NCBI GenBank assembly: GCA_014905825.1 | Contig: JACGCN010000001.1 | Location: 682,001-746,000 of the forward strand | Direction of reading: 5' to 3' | Length of the DNA: 64,000 bases | From: Lyophyllum atratum | Lineage: Eukaryota; Basidiomycota; Agaricomycetes; Agaricales; Lyophyllaceae | Part shown: positions 36,232 to 45,970 of the stretch, piece after piece | How the letters are laid out: each line of letters begins with the position of its first letter | Numbering within the stretch: position 1 is the stretch's first letter | The notes under the pieces: generated by a model | Databases searched by the model: none | What the model was told of the DNA's origin: nothing | The model's input: the letters and a program-made list of their open reading frames with translations, nothing else | Program-made: the position numbers and the translations under genes

Positions 36232-37037
36232 CTAGTCATCCCCTACGGGAACCTCTTCTTCAAGATATTTCACAAGTTTAACGCGTATCTCGGTGCTCTC
36301 ATCCCCCGAAGGACGTCGGATATAAAATCAACATGCACTTGCATTTGCACCTGAGAAGTATTAAAATCCCGTGAGTATTACCGCAAGGGGAGAATGGCCC
36401 TGATCACCCACCATCTCCAGTGCACCCCGTATCACACCACACAGAACGTTACTGAACCAAAGGCCACCTTCTAACACCTCCTCGGGGAGCTCTACAAACT
36501 CCGCTAAGGGGTTCTCATCAAGCGTCAGAGTGAAAGTCGATCCAGCTGACGCCTGTGTAGCGGAAATGCTGCTATCAGGTCTCGGCGATGGTGGTGGAGG
36601 AGGGACGCCGTGTGTAATGGTAGGTGTGATATTAAGGAACGACTTGAATCCAACCTGACATGCCCAGGTGAAGGATTCTGTTCGTGAGTTGAGTACAAAA
36701 TCTATGATTAGAGATACCCTACCTTCGAAACAACCTCCCCTACCTCCTTGAAATCTGCACATCTCCCTATGCCGCTCTTCGCCAGAAAGTCCTCGATCAA
36801 GCGGGTTCCAATATTATAGCCCATTTTATCGAGCTGCTTGTTCACCTCGGCATAGTCCTCATAATCTTGGATGAGTTGGACGACTAGGGCTCCGTATGTC
36901 AGAGCAAACAATTCTGCGTTCTGTGGACGTCGGAGTGGAAAGACAGTGAACTATTGATTAAGGCTCACGATCTTCTCAGCTCGACCTTTCCAGAGGTCTT
37001 CGCCAATGTTCTTGTATTGTTTGCTCGTCGTCGCCAT
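36232..37037 (-). CDS. BET3: TRAPP complex subunit BET3 (TRAPPC3)
   Basis: Four exons (37037-36969, 36920-36723, 36654-36412, 36350-36232). The protein starts [19 protein letters not shown] and continues with the strongly conserved BET3 core: [70 protein letters not shown] and [11 protein letters not shown]. The usual cysteine for palmitoylation lies in the [14 protein letters not shown] region. BET3 is a core subunit of the TRAPP exchange factors for Ypt1/Rab1 in ER-Golgi traffic. A proline-rich insert ([12 protein letters not shown]) separates the two halves. In the last exon the G run near 36313 is one base short: the conserved [19 protein letters not shown] end follows in another frame. 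With the base restored it would be 209 residues. Confidence 0.9.
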
Positions 37038-37207
37038 TAGTTAGAAAGGTCACACAAACGCGTTACGTCACGCCGAAGACGACAACTTGTAACTTTACGA
37101 CAACCTCCGGAGTCGCACACCGACTCCTCATTCCACTTAGGTCGTGAATCAATAGTATATTACTAGGAAGAGATAGCAATAAATGATAACAGGAACGCGC
37201 CTCCACC

Positions 37208-37805
37208 TCAATAACGATCCAGCTGGTTGAGCTTCTTGGCCGTTTTGGCGTTGGACTGAGTATTCTGGCCTCTGACAGGCAGGTGCATAGCGTGTCTCCT
37301 TCCAACATAACTCCCAATCATCCGCTGGTGCCCAATGTTATCCCGTATGATCCTCCTCAGTTCCGACTCTATCTTCAAGTCCTTCAACGGGTCAGCTACT
37401 GCCTTTGCCGCGACGCTAGCAAATTTCGCCTGCTTCAGTTTCTTCACCTCCCGTGCAGCTTTCAGGGCATTGAATTCATTCTGTAGTTCCTGCATGGATT
37501 TGTTCGGCGGAGGTGAGGTGAAGCCAGGCTCCGCAAGAGGGTATCGGGGTGGTGACAGGGATGTGCTGGGAGAAGAAAGGAATGACGCAAGGGCAGTAAC
37601 TTGATAAGGTGACAAGTCCTTCATTTTACATTTGTCGTGAATCTGTAGGCGAGCGCAGAGACGGTGCGCGGTGTGGTGGCCAATGCCATAGAACTTTGTG
37701 AGCGCAAACTGTATGAAAGCAGTCAGAAATAGTTCTCGGAAACTGGTGGTTACCTACACGTGCGACATGTGTGTCCCGCAGGTTTACCCCGAGGATGTGA
37801 ACCAT
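37208..37805 (-). CDS. SWS2: Mitochondrial small-subunit ribosomal protein uS13m
   Basis: Two exons (37805-37758, 37708-37208) give a clean 182-residue protein. It begins MVHILGVNLRDTHVARFAL, where S13 proteins bind 16S-like rRNA, and continues KFYGIGHHTAHRLCARL, a helix-two-turn-helix typical of S13. The conserved C-terminal motif is RMIGSYVGRRHAMHLPVRGQ, NTQSNAKTAKKLN, equal to the bacterial RTNARTRKG tail. An insert of about 50 residues between the halves (SPSTSLSPPRYPLAEPGF and a coiled helix) marks the fungal mitochondrial form. Yeast calls this Sws2. It shares a divergent 149-base promoter with XAP5. Confidence 0.92.
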
Positions 37806-37954
37806 GTTGACGGACGTCTAGCAGTATCAGTAGTGCATAAGGCAAGGCGACTCGGACGGCTTTCCGAAATTTGTGTCAAGTCACGAGATTGTCACGGTCA
37901 TCAAATTTGTGCACCGCCACAATTCAAACCACCTTCAGTAAATACCAGCGCACC

Positions 37955-39262
37955 ATGTCGACAAGCAAAGCGGAAGGCCGACGAGAAGATGCTCTCGCGA
38001 AGCAGCGTAGTCAAATGCGAGAGGAGTTTGAGCGGCAGAAACAATCTCTTATTAACGAGACGGAAAAGGCGCGACCATCCTCCAACCGCTTCGTAGGCCA
38101 ACATGACTCCATGGAAGATACCCTCAAGCACAGTACGGTCGGCTTGGTTCGTCTCGAAGAATTCCAGCAAAGGAGGAAAGAGCTGGAGGAAGCCAAAGCC
38201 CGGGAGGCTGCGAAGTCCAATGATCTCAAGTATGTTCTCATTGATTCTTCCTCATCATGTCCTGTCCTGCGGGGTCCTATGAAATCGGATGGCTTATAGG
38301 TTGTGGAGAATCTGTTTAGAGACGAGACAAGGAAAATGAAGAAACGTAAGAAGGTCGCCAAGGCTACTCTTTCATTCGCTCTAGATGACGAGGGAGAGGA
38401 CGAAGGTTCGTCCAAGGCGGACGACGAAGAAAGGTCTTCAAAGGAGAAAGACGAAGGTTCTGAAGACGGGCCCCCTACCAAACGGGGAAAGTTCCGCAAG
38501 AATCCCAACGTCGACACGTCGTTCCTTCCTGACAGAGAACGCGAGGAAGCGGAACGGAAGGAACGCGAGCGTCTCCGACTAGAGTGGCTTGAGAAGCAGG
38601 AGACGACGAAGAAGGAGGATATTGAAGTGGTATACTCTTATTGGGATGGAAGTGGGCATCGAAAAAGTGTCATGGTGAGTGTGGTCACGACAAGTTTTCG
38701 CTGGAGTGTCATATGAACATCTACACTTTTAGTGCAAAAAGGGAGATGCTATTAGCCATTTCCTCGAGAAATGCCGGCAGCAGTTCCCAGAACTCAGAGG
38801 CGTAAGCGTGGACAACTTGATGTATATAAAGGTAATTTGTAGATGTTCCCAATAAGTGACGCTTTTCTTACCTATGCACCTATCGTTTAGGAGGACCTGA
38901 TCATACCCCACGTCAGTATCAATGTCTTGTTCTCAGCATTCTATTAAGTACCTTGTCACCAGCACTATACCTTCTACGATTTTATCGTCAACAAAGCGCG
39001 AGGGAAAATCTGGCCCACTGTTCAATTTTGATGTTCATGACGACGTGCGTTTACTGGCGGACGCCACGAAGGAGAAGGATGAGTCGCATGCTGGGAAAGT
39101 TGTTGAGAGGAGCTACTATCAAAGGAATAAACATATATTCCCAGCATCCAGATGGGAGGTGAGCCGTCTGACGAGTACATGGAGCGACATGGATAACGCT
39201 GACCTAAATCTTTCTAGGTCTTCGATCCAGAAAAAAATTATGGCAAGTACACGATTGCGTAG
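37955..39262 (+). CDS. XAP5: XAP5/FAM50 family splicing-associated protein
   Basis: The likely exons are 37955-38233, 38300-38674, 38733-38831, 38891-38911, 38963-39158 and 39218-39262. A charged N-terminal coiled coil ([18 protein letters not shown]) and an acidic, lysine-rich middle lead to the XAP5 domain: [71 protein letters not shown] and the end [16 protein letters not shown]5/FAM50 proteins are nuclear and associate with the late spliceosome. The first intron has two possible donors: the strong GTATGT at 38230 puts the next exon out of frame, while GTTCTC at 38234 keeps it. One extra A in the run 39005-39008 breaks KARGK-SGPLF. Confidence 0.88.
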
Positions 39263-39412
39263 CCGTAGCTTTCTTGAATACAGACAATCTGCTCCCCTTG
39301 ATCCATTTAAGGGGCATGCATACCTATCATGAATGGAAAGTCTTTTGTATTCACAGCGTATGTCGTCGAGGATTGCTTTCAACGGCATCGCTCCTTAGCA
39401 GGAGTTCCTCGT

Positions 39413-39420
39413 ATGCTATT
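39413..39420. repeat. Target-site duplication, left copy
   Basis: The 8 bases ATGCTATT directly precede the left terminal inverted repeat of the 1.2-kb element and recur exactly at 40633-40640 next to its right end. Eight-base target duplications are typical of hAT transposons. Confidence 0.8.
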
Positions 39421-40632
39421 TAAGGCTCCAACCGTACCGTATCCGTATACGGCGGAGGGGGTAGATATACAGATACAGTTTTATAGTGTGTATTTACAGT
39501 ATATATATGGTTATACGGTATGATGTAGACAGTTGTTATAGTGTCACATCGAGCCATGCTTTTTGAGCGGAACTGGTTGGGCTCGTTGACATGAAATAGT
39601 GACTAACGCAAAGACTAACGCCGACCGAATCCATATCTTCGACAACGGGAGCTTGACTGATTGTCTCCGCCTTGAAGGAGCTCCTGAGATCCGCAATGGG
39701 GGGAGGACGGAGGTAGATATTACAAAGCTACCTCAAACTTCTAAGCAATAAATTGTTATGCGGTGGACGACCGGTCTCCGATCAACCTGGACATATAAGT
39801 TGAGAATTGCTTGAATCTGAAAGGGACATATTCCTTGCGTGGTCCGGTGTCTGACCTGACAGTCCAAAAAGAAGCATGAAGCTCTACTCACAAACAATGA
39901 GACTTGTCACTGAGATATGACATAAGGACGCGCAGTGTTAGAATCCTATACCGTAGGATAATAGACTAAGTGATAAGAGAGAATGTAAACCTCAGTCTCT
40001 TGTATAGTTGACTGTATTGATCATCGTACCTAAGTGATAAGAGAGAATGTAAACTAAGGTACGTCAGTAATGATAAGTATGGTGAGTAAGTAAGTGGCTC
40101 ACCCTCAGTCTCTTGTATAGTTGACTGAGGGTGTAAAGACGAGTAGCTACGGGTATATATACTGTATGTATGATAAAGGTCCTTTGTATCTAAAAGGCCG
40201 TTTGTCAAGTATGAGATAAAGAAATAGACCGTGATCTAATCGGCCCTCGACACAAAGCGTCTAGGTGCCTGATCAGATCCTAACACGCAGAACGCGTTAA
40301 CTTACAATTTTGGAGTAGCTCGCCGTGGACGATCTAAAAATAGGCCAAGCCCGATCCGAGAGGTGTTTTTGGTTACGCCATTGTCCAAAAACGCCCCTCA
40401 TTCTCTCGTCATTCTCTGACACCTCCTCGATTGCGACCTATCACTGCGGCATCAACCTAGGCCACAGAAAAGCCACTGATTTCTGTAGGGAAAAAATTAA
40501 CAGTATAATCATATACTATACTGTATATCTACTGTATAGGACGATTTTTCGGACAGGCCCTATACATATACGTAAACATATACGGTATCTACTGTATATA
40601 TATGGTAAATAGATAGTACGGTTGGAGCCTTA
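39421..40632. mobile_element. Non-autonomous hAT-type DNA transposon, 1212 bp
   Basis: The element begins TAAGGCTCCAACCGTAC (39421-39437) and ends with its exact reverse complement (40616-40632), a perfect 17-bp terminal inverted repeat. The first five bases TAAGG fit the hAT end consensus YARNG. Direct copies of ATGCTATT flank both ends, giving an 8-bp target duplication. Inside are subterminal motifs rich in TACGGTA/TACTGTATA on both sides, as hAT transposases need, and a repeat cluster at 39966-40133. No transposase or other gene of note is present, so movement would need an enzyme supplied elsewhere. The intact ends and identical duplications suggest a recent insertion, just past the 3' end of XAP5. 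Confidence 0.8.
39966..40133. repeat. Interleaved direct repeats and hairpin inside the transposon
   Basis: A 25-base unit starting CTAAGTGATAAGAGAGAATG occurs at 39966-39990 and exactly again at 40030-40054. A 24-base unit starting CTCAGTCTCTTGTATAG occurs at 39991-40014 and again at 40104-40127. The second copy of the 24-mer sits in a perfect 10-bp stem (CACCCTCAGT, 40100-40109, with ACTGAGGGTG, 40124-40133) around a 14-base loop. The second 25-mer is bracketed by the inverted pair CGTACCT/AGGTACG (40025-40031, 40057-40063). Each second copy therefore gained inverted flanks that the first lacks. Confidence 0.75.
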
Positions 40633-40640
40633 ATGCTATT
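40633..40640. repeat. Target-site duplication, right copy
   Basis: ATGCTATT directly follows the right terminal inverted repeat and matches the left flank at 39413-39420 without a mismatch. Confidence 0.8.
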
Positions 40641-40840
40641 TTATGCTTCAGAAAAACGTTCGTCTTTCCGAACGCGTCTTTGAAAAGGGTAGGCCGGGAC
40701 TTGGCCTGGACGATGATGTATTACGCTTGCTTGTACTTCACAAGTTTAATGAGCTTGGGATAAGCGACCATGATGTGCATTGTAGACCACTAGCTGTAAT
40801 ATTTGAGGGATAATAGATAAAAGGATCGAGGTGGAAGAAA

Positions 40841-40922
40841 TGGGGGCACCGCGGATTGAACGCGGGACCTTCAGAAATCATAACACTTCAGTCTGCTGCT
40901 CTCCCAACTGAGCTATGCCCCC
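40841..40922 (-). tRNA. tRNA-Phe(GAA) with 9-base intron
   Basis: A second minus-strand copy of the tRNA at 7346, with the same D arm, anticodon loop (C-T-GAA-G), variable loop and T stem, and discriminator A73. The acceptor stem is GGGGGCA/TGCCCCC: compared with the first copy, pair 7-66 changed from T-A to C-G on both sides. The intron after position 37 is one base shorter and unrelated in sequence. D-loop and T-loop each carry one substitution. A downstream TTTT near 40819 can end transcription. The VMA8 start codon is only 125 bases away on the other strand. Confidence 0.88.
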
Positions 40923-41047
40923 CTTATGAATCTCATCCTTGCGGTGCGTATACGATCAAGTGCACTCTCGGCGCTCGCTCCATTCATTACCAGGCCATTC
41001 TTGGCTTCCTTCCGCCACCTTCTGAGTACTGCTTCTCACCACTCAAA

Positions 41048-41978
41048 ATGTCTGGAGCAGGAGCCCGCGAAAATGTGTTTGCGACGCGGATGGCGCTCAC
41101 GAACACCAAACTGCGGCTCAAAGGGGCGCAGACCGGACATTCTCCTCCTTGCAAAGAAACGAGATGCCCTCATGACGCGATTCCGGGCAATCTTGAAGAA
41201 GGTCGATGAGGTAGGCCAATTATAATCCTGCCCTTCGCGTTGCGCTAAACTAATCAAGAATTAGGCAAAACGGAAGATGGGCAGAGTGATGCAACTGGCA
41301 GTCGTTTTCAATGGCGGAAGTCACCTACGCAACTGGGGACATCTCATATCTTGTTCAGGAACAGGCGAAGCAGGCGTCGTTTAAGGTGAAGGCGAAGCAG
41401 GAGAACGTTTCTGGTGTCGTTCTCCCAGCATTTGAAGTTGATCGCGTCCCTGGGTCTGGTGCGTTGAAGCCTTCTCGATTCGCCTCTGCATAGCTGATTG
41501 TGCGCAGACTTCAACCTGACTGGCCTGGGGCGCGGGGGCCAGCAAGTACTGAAAGCGAAAGAGGTCTACGCGAAAGCCATCGAGACACTTGTGGAACTTG
41601 CGTCACTACAAACTGCTTTTACGATCCTTGACGAAGTTATCCGAGCGACAAATCGGCGAGTGAACGCGATTGAACATATTGTCATCCCACGTCTCGAAAA
41701 TACCATCAAATACATCATGAGCGAACTCGATGAAATGGATCGAGAAGAGTTTTTCAGGTGGGTAAAGCAATAAAGCATACACCTCTGAAGGGACTCGTTT
41801 GATTATAACACCGTATAGATTGAAGAAAGTCCAGGGGAAAAAGAAACGAGACACTGCCGCGAGGGACGCAGCCCAATCTGCAGCAGCGGAAACTTCGATT
41901 CCAGAGACCACACATGACGGAGAGGCGGGACAGTCTGCTAATTTGCTAAGTAGCAAAGACGAGGATGTCATATTCTAA
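41048..41978 (+). CDS. VMA8: V-type ATPase subunit D
   Basis: Four exons (41048-41210, 41265-41458, 41508-41757, 41819-41978). The protein starts [19 protein letters not shown] and has the long antiparallel coiled coil of subunit [72 protein letters not shown] and [19 protein letters not shown]. Subunit D is the central rotor shaft of the vacuolar proton pump. Two single-base insertions break the frame in the conserved coil, near 41144 (between TGHS and LAKKRD) and at 41301 (before [10 protein letters not shown]). Removing both gives about 254 residues, the normal length. Confidence 0.92.
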
Positions 41979-42197
41979 GCGAGTGCTTGTAAATTTGCCG
42001 TAATTGGACAGTCATGATACCTTGCATAACGACTCCTGTAATTCATGTACCATTACAATTGCCAGAACAATCGACGCTATCCTCATATTCCATCAAATTG
42101 ACATGGCGCAGGTCATGGCATATCATGTGCAGGGGCATAGATACATGGGTGGTTTTGAGTGGTAATATAAGCAGGAAAGCAAGGAGCCAGAGAGAGA

Positions 42198-42924
42198 TTA
42201 CTGAAATCGGTGATGAGCAAAGTAACTGTCAATATATGAGAGAGACGTACGTCGACCATCTCAACATCTCCGGAAGCCTCCGTCGTCTTCTTCGTGGATT
42301 TCCTGTCTAGGATCGCCCGGCTAGAAGGGTATCTACGGTAAGACAAGAACTTCCCAGCTATTACTCAGAGTTAAACACACCGGTCCTTGTCCAGCTTGAT
42401 CGTGGTGATGATGACATTGCTAGGGTGGATACCAATGGGGGCGGTGGCGCCATTCGACTTGTCACGGTGCACACGGTCGACGTGGATTACCCATTTCTTG
42501 CGGTACACTTGCGTCACCTTGCCCTCACGCCCCTTGTATTTGCCCCGTACAATGCGGACTTCGTCATCCTTGCGAACGGGTAGCGAACGGGCCTATAAAT
42601 CGAAATTTCGCATCCAGGAATGGCCATTATGCAGAGGCGCAGGAACATACACTGTATTTGCCACGGAGCTCCTTAGAGAGCGAAGAAGACATGATTTTTC
42701 TCCTGATAGAGGAGGGCGCTGAGAAGTGCGCCTTGCGGGACTTGCGCCGGGAGGAGGAGACGTCTGAAGAAAACGGTCAGCATATCCTCGTTGGTGTATC
42801 CCAAGTCCATCCAAAAGTCAAGTCTGCCATCCAGCCCAATTCTTCATCGAATTTCACCGGTGAAACGCAGATCGAGAACAGCCTGAACGATCTTGGGACG
42901 GTACGCACCGGCGTTGAACTTCAT
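42198..42924 (-). CDS. RPL26: Cytosolic 60S ribosomal protein L26 (uL24)
   Basis: Five exons (42924-42909, 42763-42651, 42592-42381, 42320-42251, 42200-42198) give a clean 137-residue protein. [19 protein letters not shown] is the universal L26 start, followed by the KOW segment [20 protein letters not shown] and [15 protein letters not shown], then [17 protein letters not shown]. The first coding exon is only 16 bases and is followed by a longer 145-base intron. The stop codon appears to be an exon by itself, reached through a GT..CAG intron right after the acidic end EMVD. It shares a 148-base divergent promoter with FRG1. Confidence 0.93.
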
Positions 42925-43072
42925 TTTGGCGGGGGTTTCTTGAGGGCGGCGGGCACGACGAGGGGGGACTTTTGGTGATGACTTTGGACAGCTTGATTCC
43001 CACGGCTGACTTCAGAACCTCACGTGACACATGTCCTCACTGCCACCGCGGGTTTTCCTCATTCAGTCATCC

Positions 43073-44085
43073 ATGTCGACCGACAAAGTTCGCTCAACGA
43101 AACTCACGTTCAAGGGAGATAAGATCAAGAAGAAACGTAAAAGAGAAGAAGGAGAGGGTGGTCGATCAGGAAAGAGTAGGCGGAAGGATGACGACGAAGA
43201 CCCTGAGACCTGGGTGCTTCCCGAAAACCCCAATGAAATACGTGGACCGACGTTCATCATCCACCCTTCTGACCCATCCCCCATCTGTGTAAACTTCAAC
43301 TCGACAACAAATCGTATTATCCTACACTCCTTAGACAAGGAGAAACTAGAAGATGACGCAGAACCTCCGAAGCTGTTGGACCGAACCCCCACAGATGTCT
43401 CCCAAGTGTGGGTCACAACCCGCGTAGCTGGCTCACCAACAGTCAATCTTCGCACTGGCACTGGGGAAGGGAAGTTCATGTCTTGTGACGCCCATGGTCT
43501 GGTATCTGCCGACCGCGACGCTCGAGGTCCACAAGAAGAGTGGACGCCAGTCGTTGTATCAGATGGTATGGTTGCGTTTATGAACGTGTACGAGAAATAC
43601 CTCAGCGTAGACGAAGTCGCGGGGGGTGCGCTGCAGCTCAGAGGAGATAGTGATGAGGTGGGTTTTAGGGAACGGTTCTGGGTGAAAATTCAGAGCAAAT
43701 ACAAGAAGGAGGCAAATGAAGAAGAGAAGAAGAAAGAGGGCGTGTCAGACACCCCTAAGATCAACGAGACGGCTACCAAGTAAGTCCTCCTGGTCCATAA
43801 TATTTATTAAGCACTTCTTACTCGAGCACCAGTCAACTCTACCAGACCTGGGGAGCGGGACGTCTGGTCTCGTCTCATGAAGATAAGAAAGAGGTATATC
43901 CTATTACAGAAAAACCTGAACCGTTATTGACTTGTATTCTATCTAGCTCAAGAAAGCTCGTAAAGAAGGCCGGTTAGCCGAAGCTATGTTAGATCGTCGA
44001 GCAAAACTCAAGAGGTACTTCCCTTCCAACCTACTATGAGAATCACTCCTAACTATCTCATTTTGTCAGTGATCGCTTCTGCTAA
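43073..44085 (+). CDS. FRG1: FRG1-like actin/RNA-binding protein
   Basis: Four exons (43073-43779, 43833-43893, 43947-44014, 44070-44085) give a clean 283-residue protein. A lysine-rich nuclear signal (LTFKGDKIKKKRKREE) precedes a beta-trefoil (fascin-like) domain with GKFMSCDAHGLVSADRDA, VAFMNVYEKYLSVDE and FRERFWVKIQSKYK. The end, TWGAGRLVSSHEDKKELKKA and RRAKLKSDRFC, is the FRG1 signature tail. FRG1 proteins are nuclear/nucleolar, touch spliceosomes and bundle actin in animals. The last coding exon is only 16 bases. Confidence 0.93.
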
Positions 44086-45970
44086 TCCAATATGCGTATA
44101 TCCCACCGTATAGCAACTATGTTCTGAATGTATTGGACCTTTAATTCTTGATAAGTTTCAACTTCCGTTCTGGATCACCGAAAATCATTATGATTCTGTT
44201 GATCTTTTCTAGACCTCATAAGACTCAATCGTCTGTAGGTGACATAAATTCTTCGGTGTTGATGTTCACTTGCATTCTAGCGTGGCCACCGGCCGAAATA
44301 TGTGAGCGCGCACACTATGCGAGTGCACCACCTGCGGCTGCAAATCCAAGTTAAAGATCGCCTTTCATTCCGCACTCTTGAAACACGGGATGAGATGTTC
44401 TGTTTCGTCCGTGTGGGCCAGTGCGACTGGCATGGCCGTGGGCACAGCCGTTGTCTGAACGTTAGACCCTAAGAATTCATACACGGATAGTTGATCACAT
44501 CAAGCAGCGACGCTAGTGACAGATTCTGTGGATTGTGGATTTCTTCAAGGGGTTGAGAAATAGTAATTACAACTCTAATCTGGAGTCCCGGATGGTTATC
44601 GAAGGGCACACCGATATATATGCTTAACATTGATTGAGATGATAGCACCATGTCATGGTACAACGTGAGGTTCTTTCGCAAGTGGATTAGCTTCATACAC
44701 TAACAGAAGTATATACCTTGTATGATAGGCCTATAGTACGTCTTTGGAACGCGATAATAGCTTACGACGAGGAAGCGAGCATATTTGAGAAATGGGCATT
44801 GGGTGCAGTGAAGTCACGGAGTTTGTCTTATATAAACAGATCGACTATCATCTGTTATAAGGTCAGCTACTGGAGACTAGGAGTTTGTCCCAATCGCACA
44901 TTTCTCGCAGAAGGTCTCCACGTTCTGAGTCTTCAGAATCAGTGACTCGAGTCGATTCGGACCAAGATTAGATCGCGAACATGATGATGGAGGCATGTGA
45001 TCAGTGTGAATGCTGATGACATTGATAAATATGGGAATTCCAACAAGTTCAACCAACTCCCTCACATTCTAATATACTACACAATCTTGTCCGAAGTAGT
45101 GACCGCAAAGTCGACAGACTCCTTCTCCTGTGACTGGCCGATCTCCTTCGCAGATTCTCGTCGATCTTGAAATGATCCCTCAACCAAAGCTTCGTAAATA
45201 CCCGATCAGAGAACTCAAGAGCACTTTGAACTGGACCGCCGACGAATTTCGAACATTCAAGGTATTCATGATCTAGAAATACAGTGCCAAAGCCGTCACT
45301 AAAGCAATGTTTTCGGTGATGTCTGTATAGGCAATCGTTCATGGTTCCGCGGAGAAACATCTTGACCTGTTAAAACCCAGCGATAAACAAGATCCAACGC
45401 GCTGGGAACGTTTCATGCTTGAAGTATCTCGCGCAATAGTAACTCGTATCTCTCTTGGCACTGAACTCTGGCTGTAGGTTGTTACTGCTATTCCTGTACT
45501 CGAAGAATATCAAAACCGGTGGCCCATCCTTCCCATATTAAGTAACCTACAAAAGTGTAACCTACAAAAGAGGAAACGGATACAGGCCCGAGAATGCGAT
45601 CCCATGCCGTTGAGCGAAGTCGTAAAGGGAAGCACCTCGCGCAATGCAACCACAGCCCTACCCGCGGTCTCAGAGACATCCAACCGACGACGCCTCTTTG
45701 TCGGAAAGCCCCCGCCCCGGCGCGCGCGATTTGCAAAGGGCCTTGGCTTTCGGCTCGTCAGATCCACAAAGAATGATAGCTCGCCCTTCCTCGACGGTGG
45801 ACGTCTTTCAACTTCTGTTGTTGTAAGTAACTTTAGTTCACAGGTGCTCTTCATGTCGAGTCCCTTACCATATCTCCTCAATAGAGTTCGCGGAGCGGGA
45901 CCCCCACGCGCGTATCTCATGCCGCTGGCTTTGGCATCCACAAAGTAACTACAGGTTTCATATATCGATA
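44086..45970. other. 1.9-kb stretch without a supportable gene
   Basis: No RNA gene or conserved protein was recognised. Two scraps look faintly coding: about 45160-45260 on the plus strand (PKLRKYPIRELKSTLNWTA) and about 45366-45477 (KQDPTRWERFMLEVSRAIV, then LGTELWL). The second recalls F-box/LRR-type Agaricomycete proteins, but the pieces do not connect. A decayed F-box-type gene is possible; this is a guess. Confidence 0.3.

Noticed and set aside
40325..40612. A 95-codon frame near the right end of the hAT element
   Set aside because: No transposase (no hATC or RNase H-like pattern), and it overlaps AT-rich subterminal repeats.
45510..45948. Opposing frames of 60-143 codons at 45.5-45.9 kb
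   Set aside because: Arg/Pro/Ser-rich mirror frames with no recognisable domain or intron structure.
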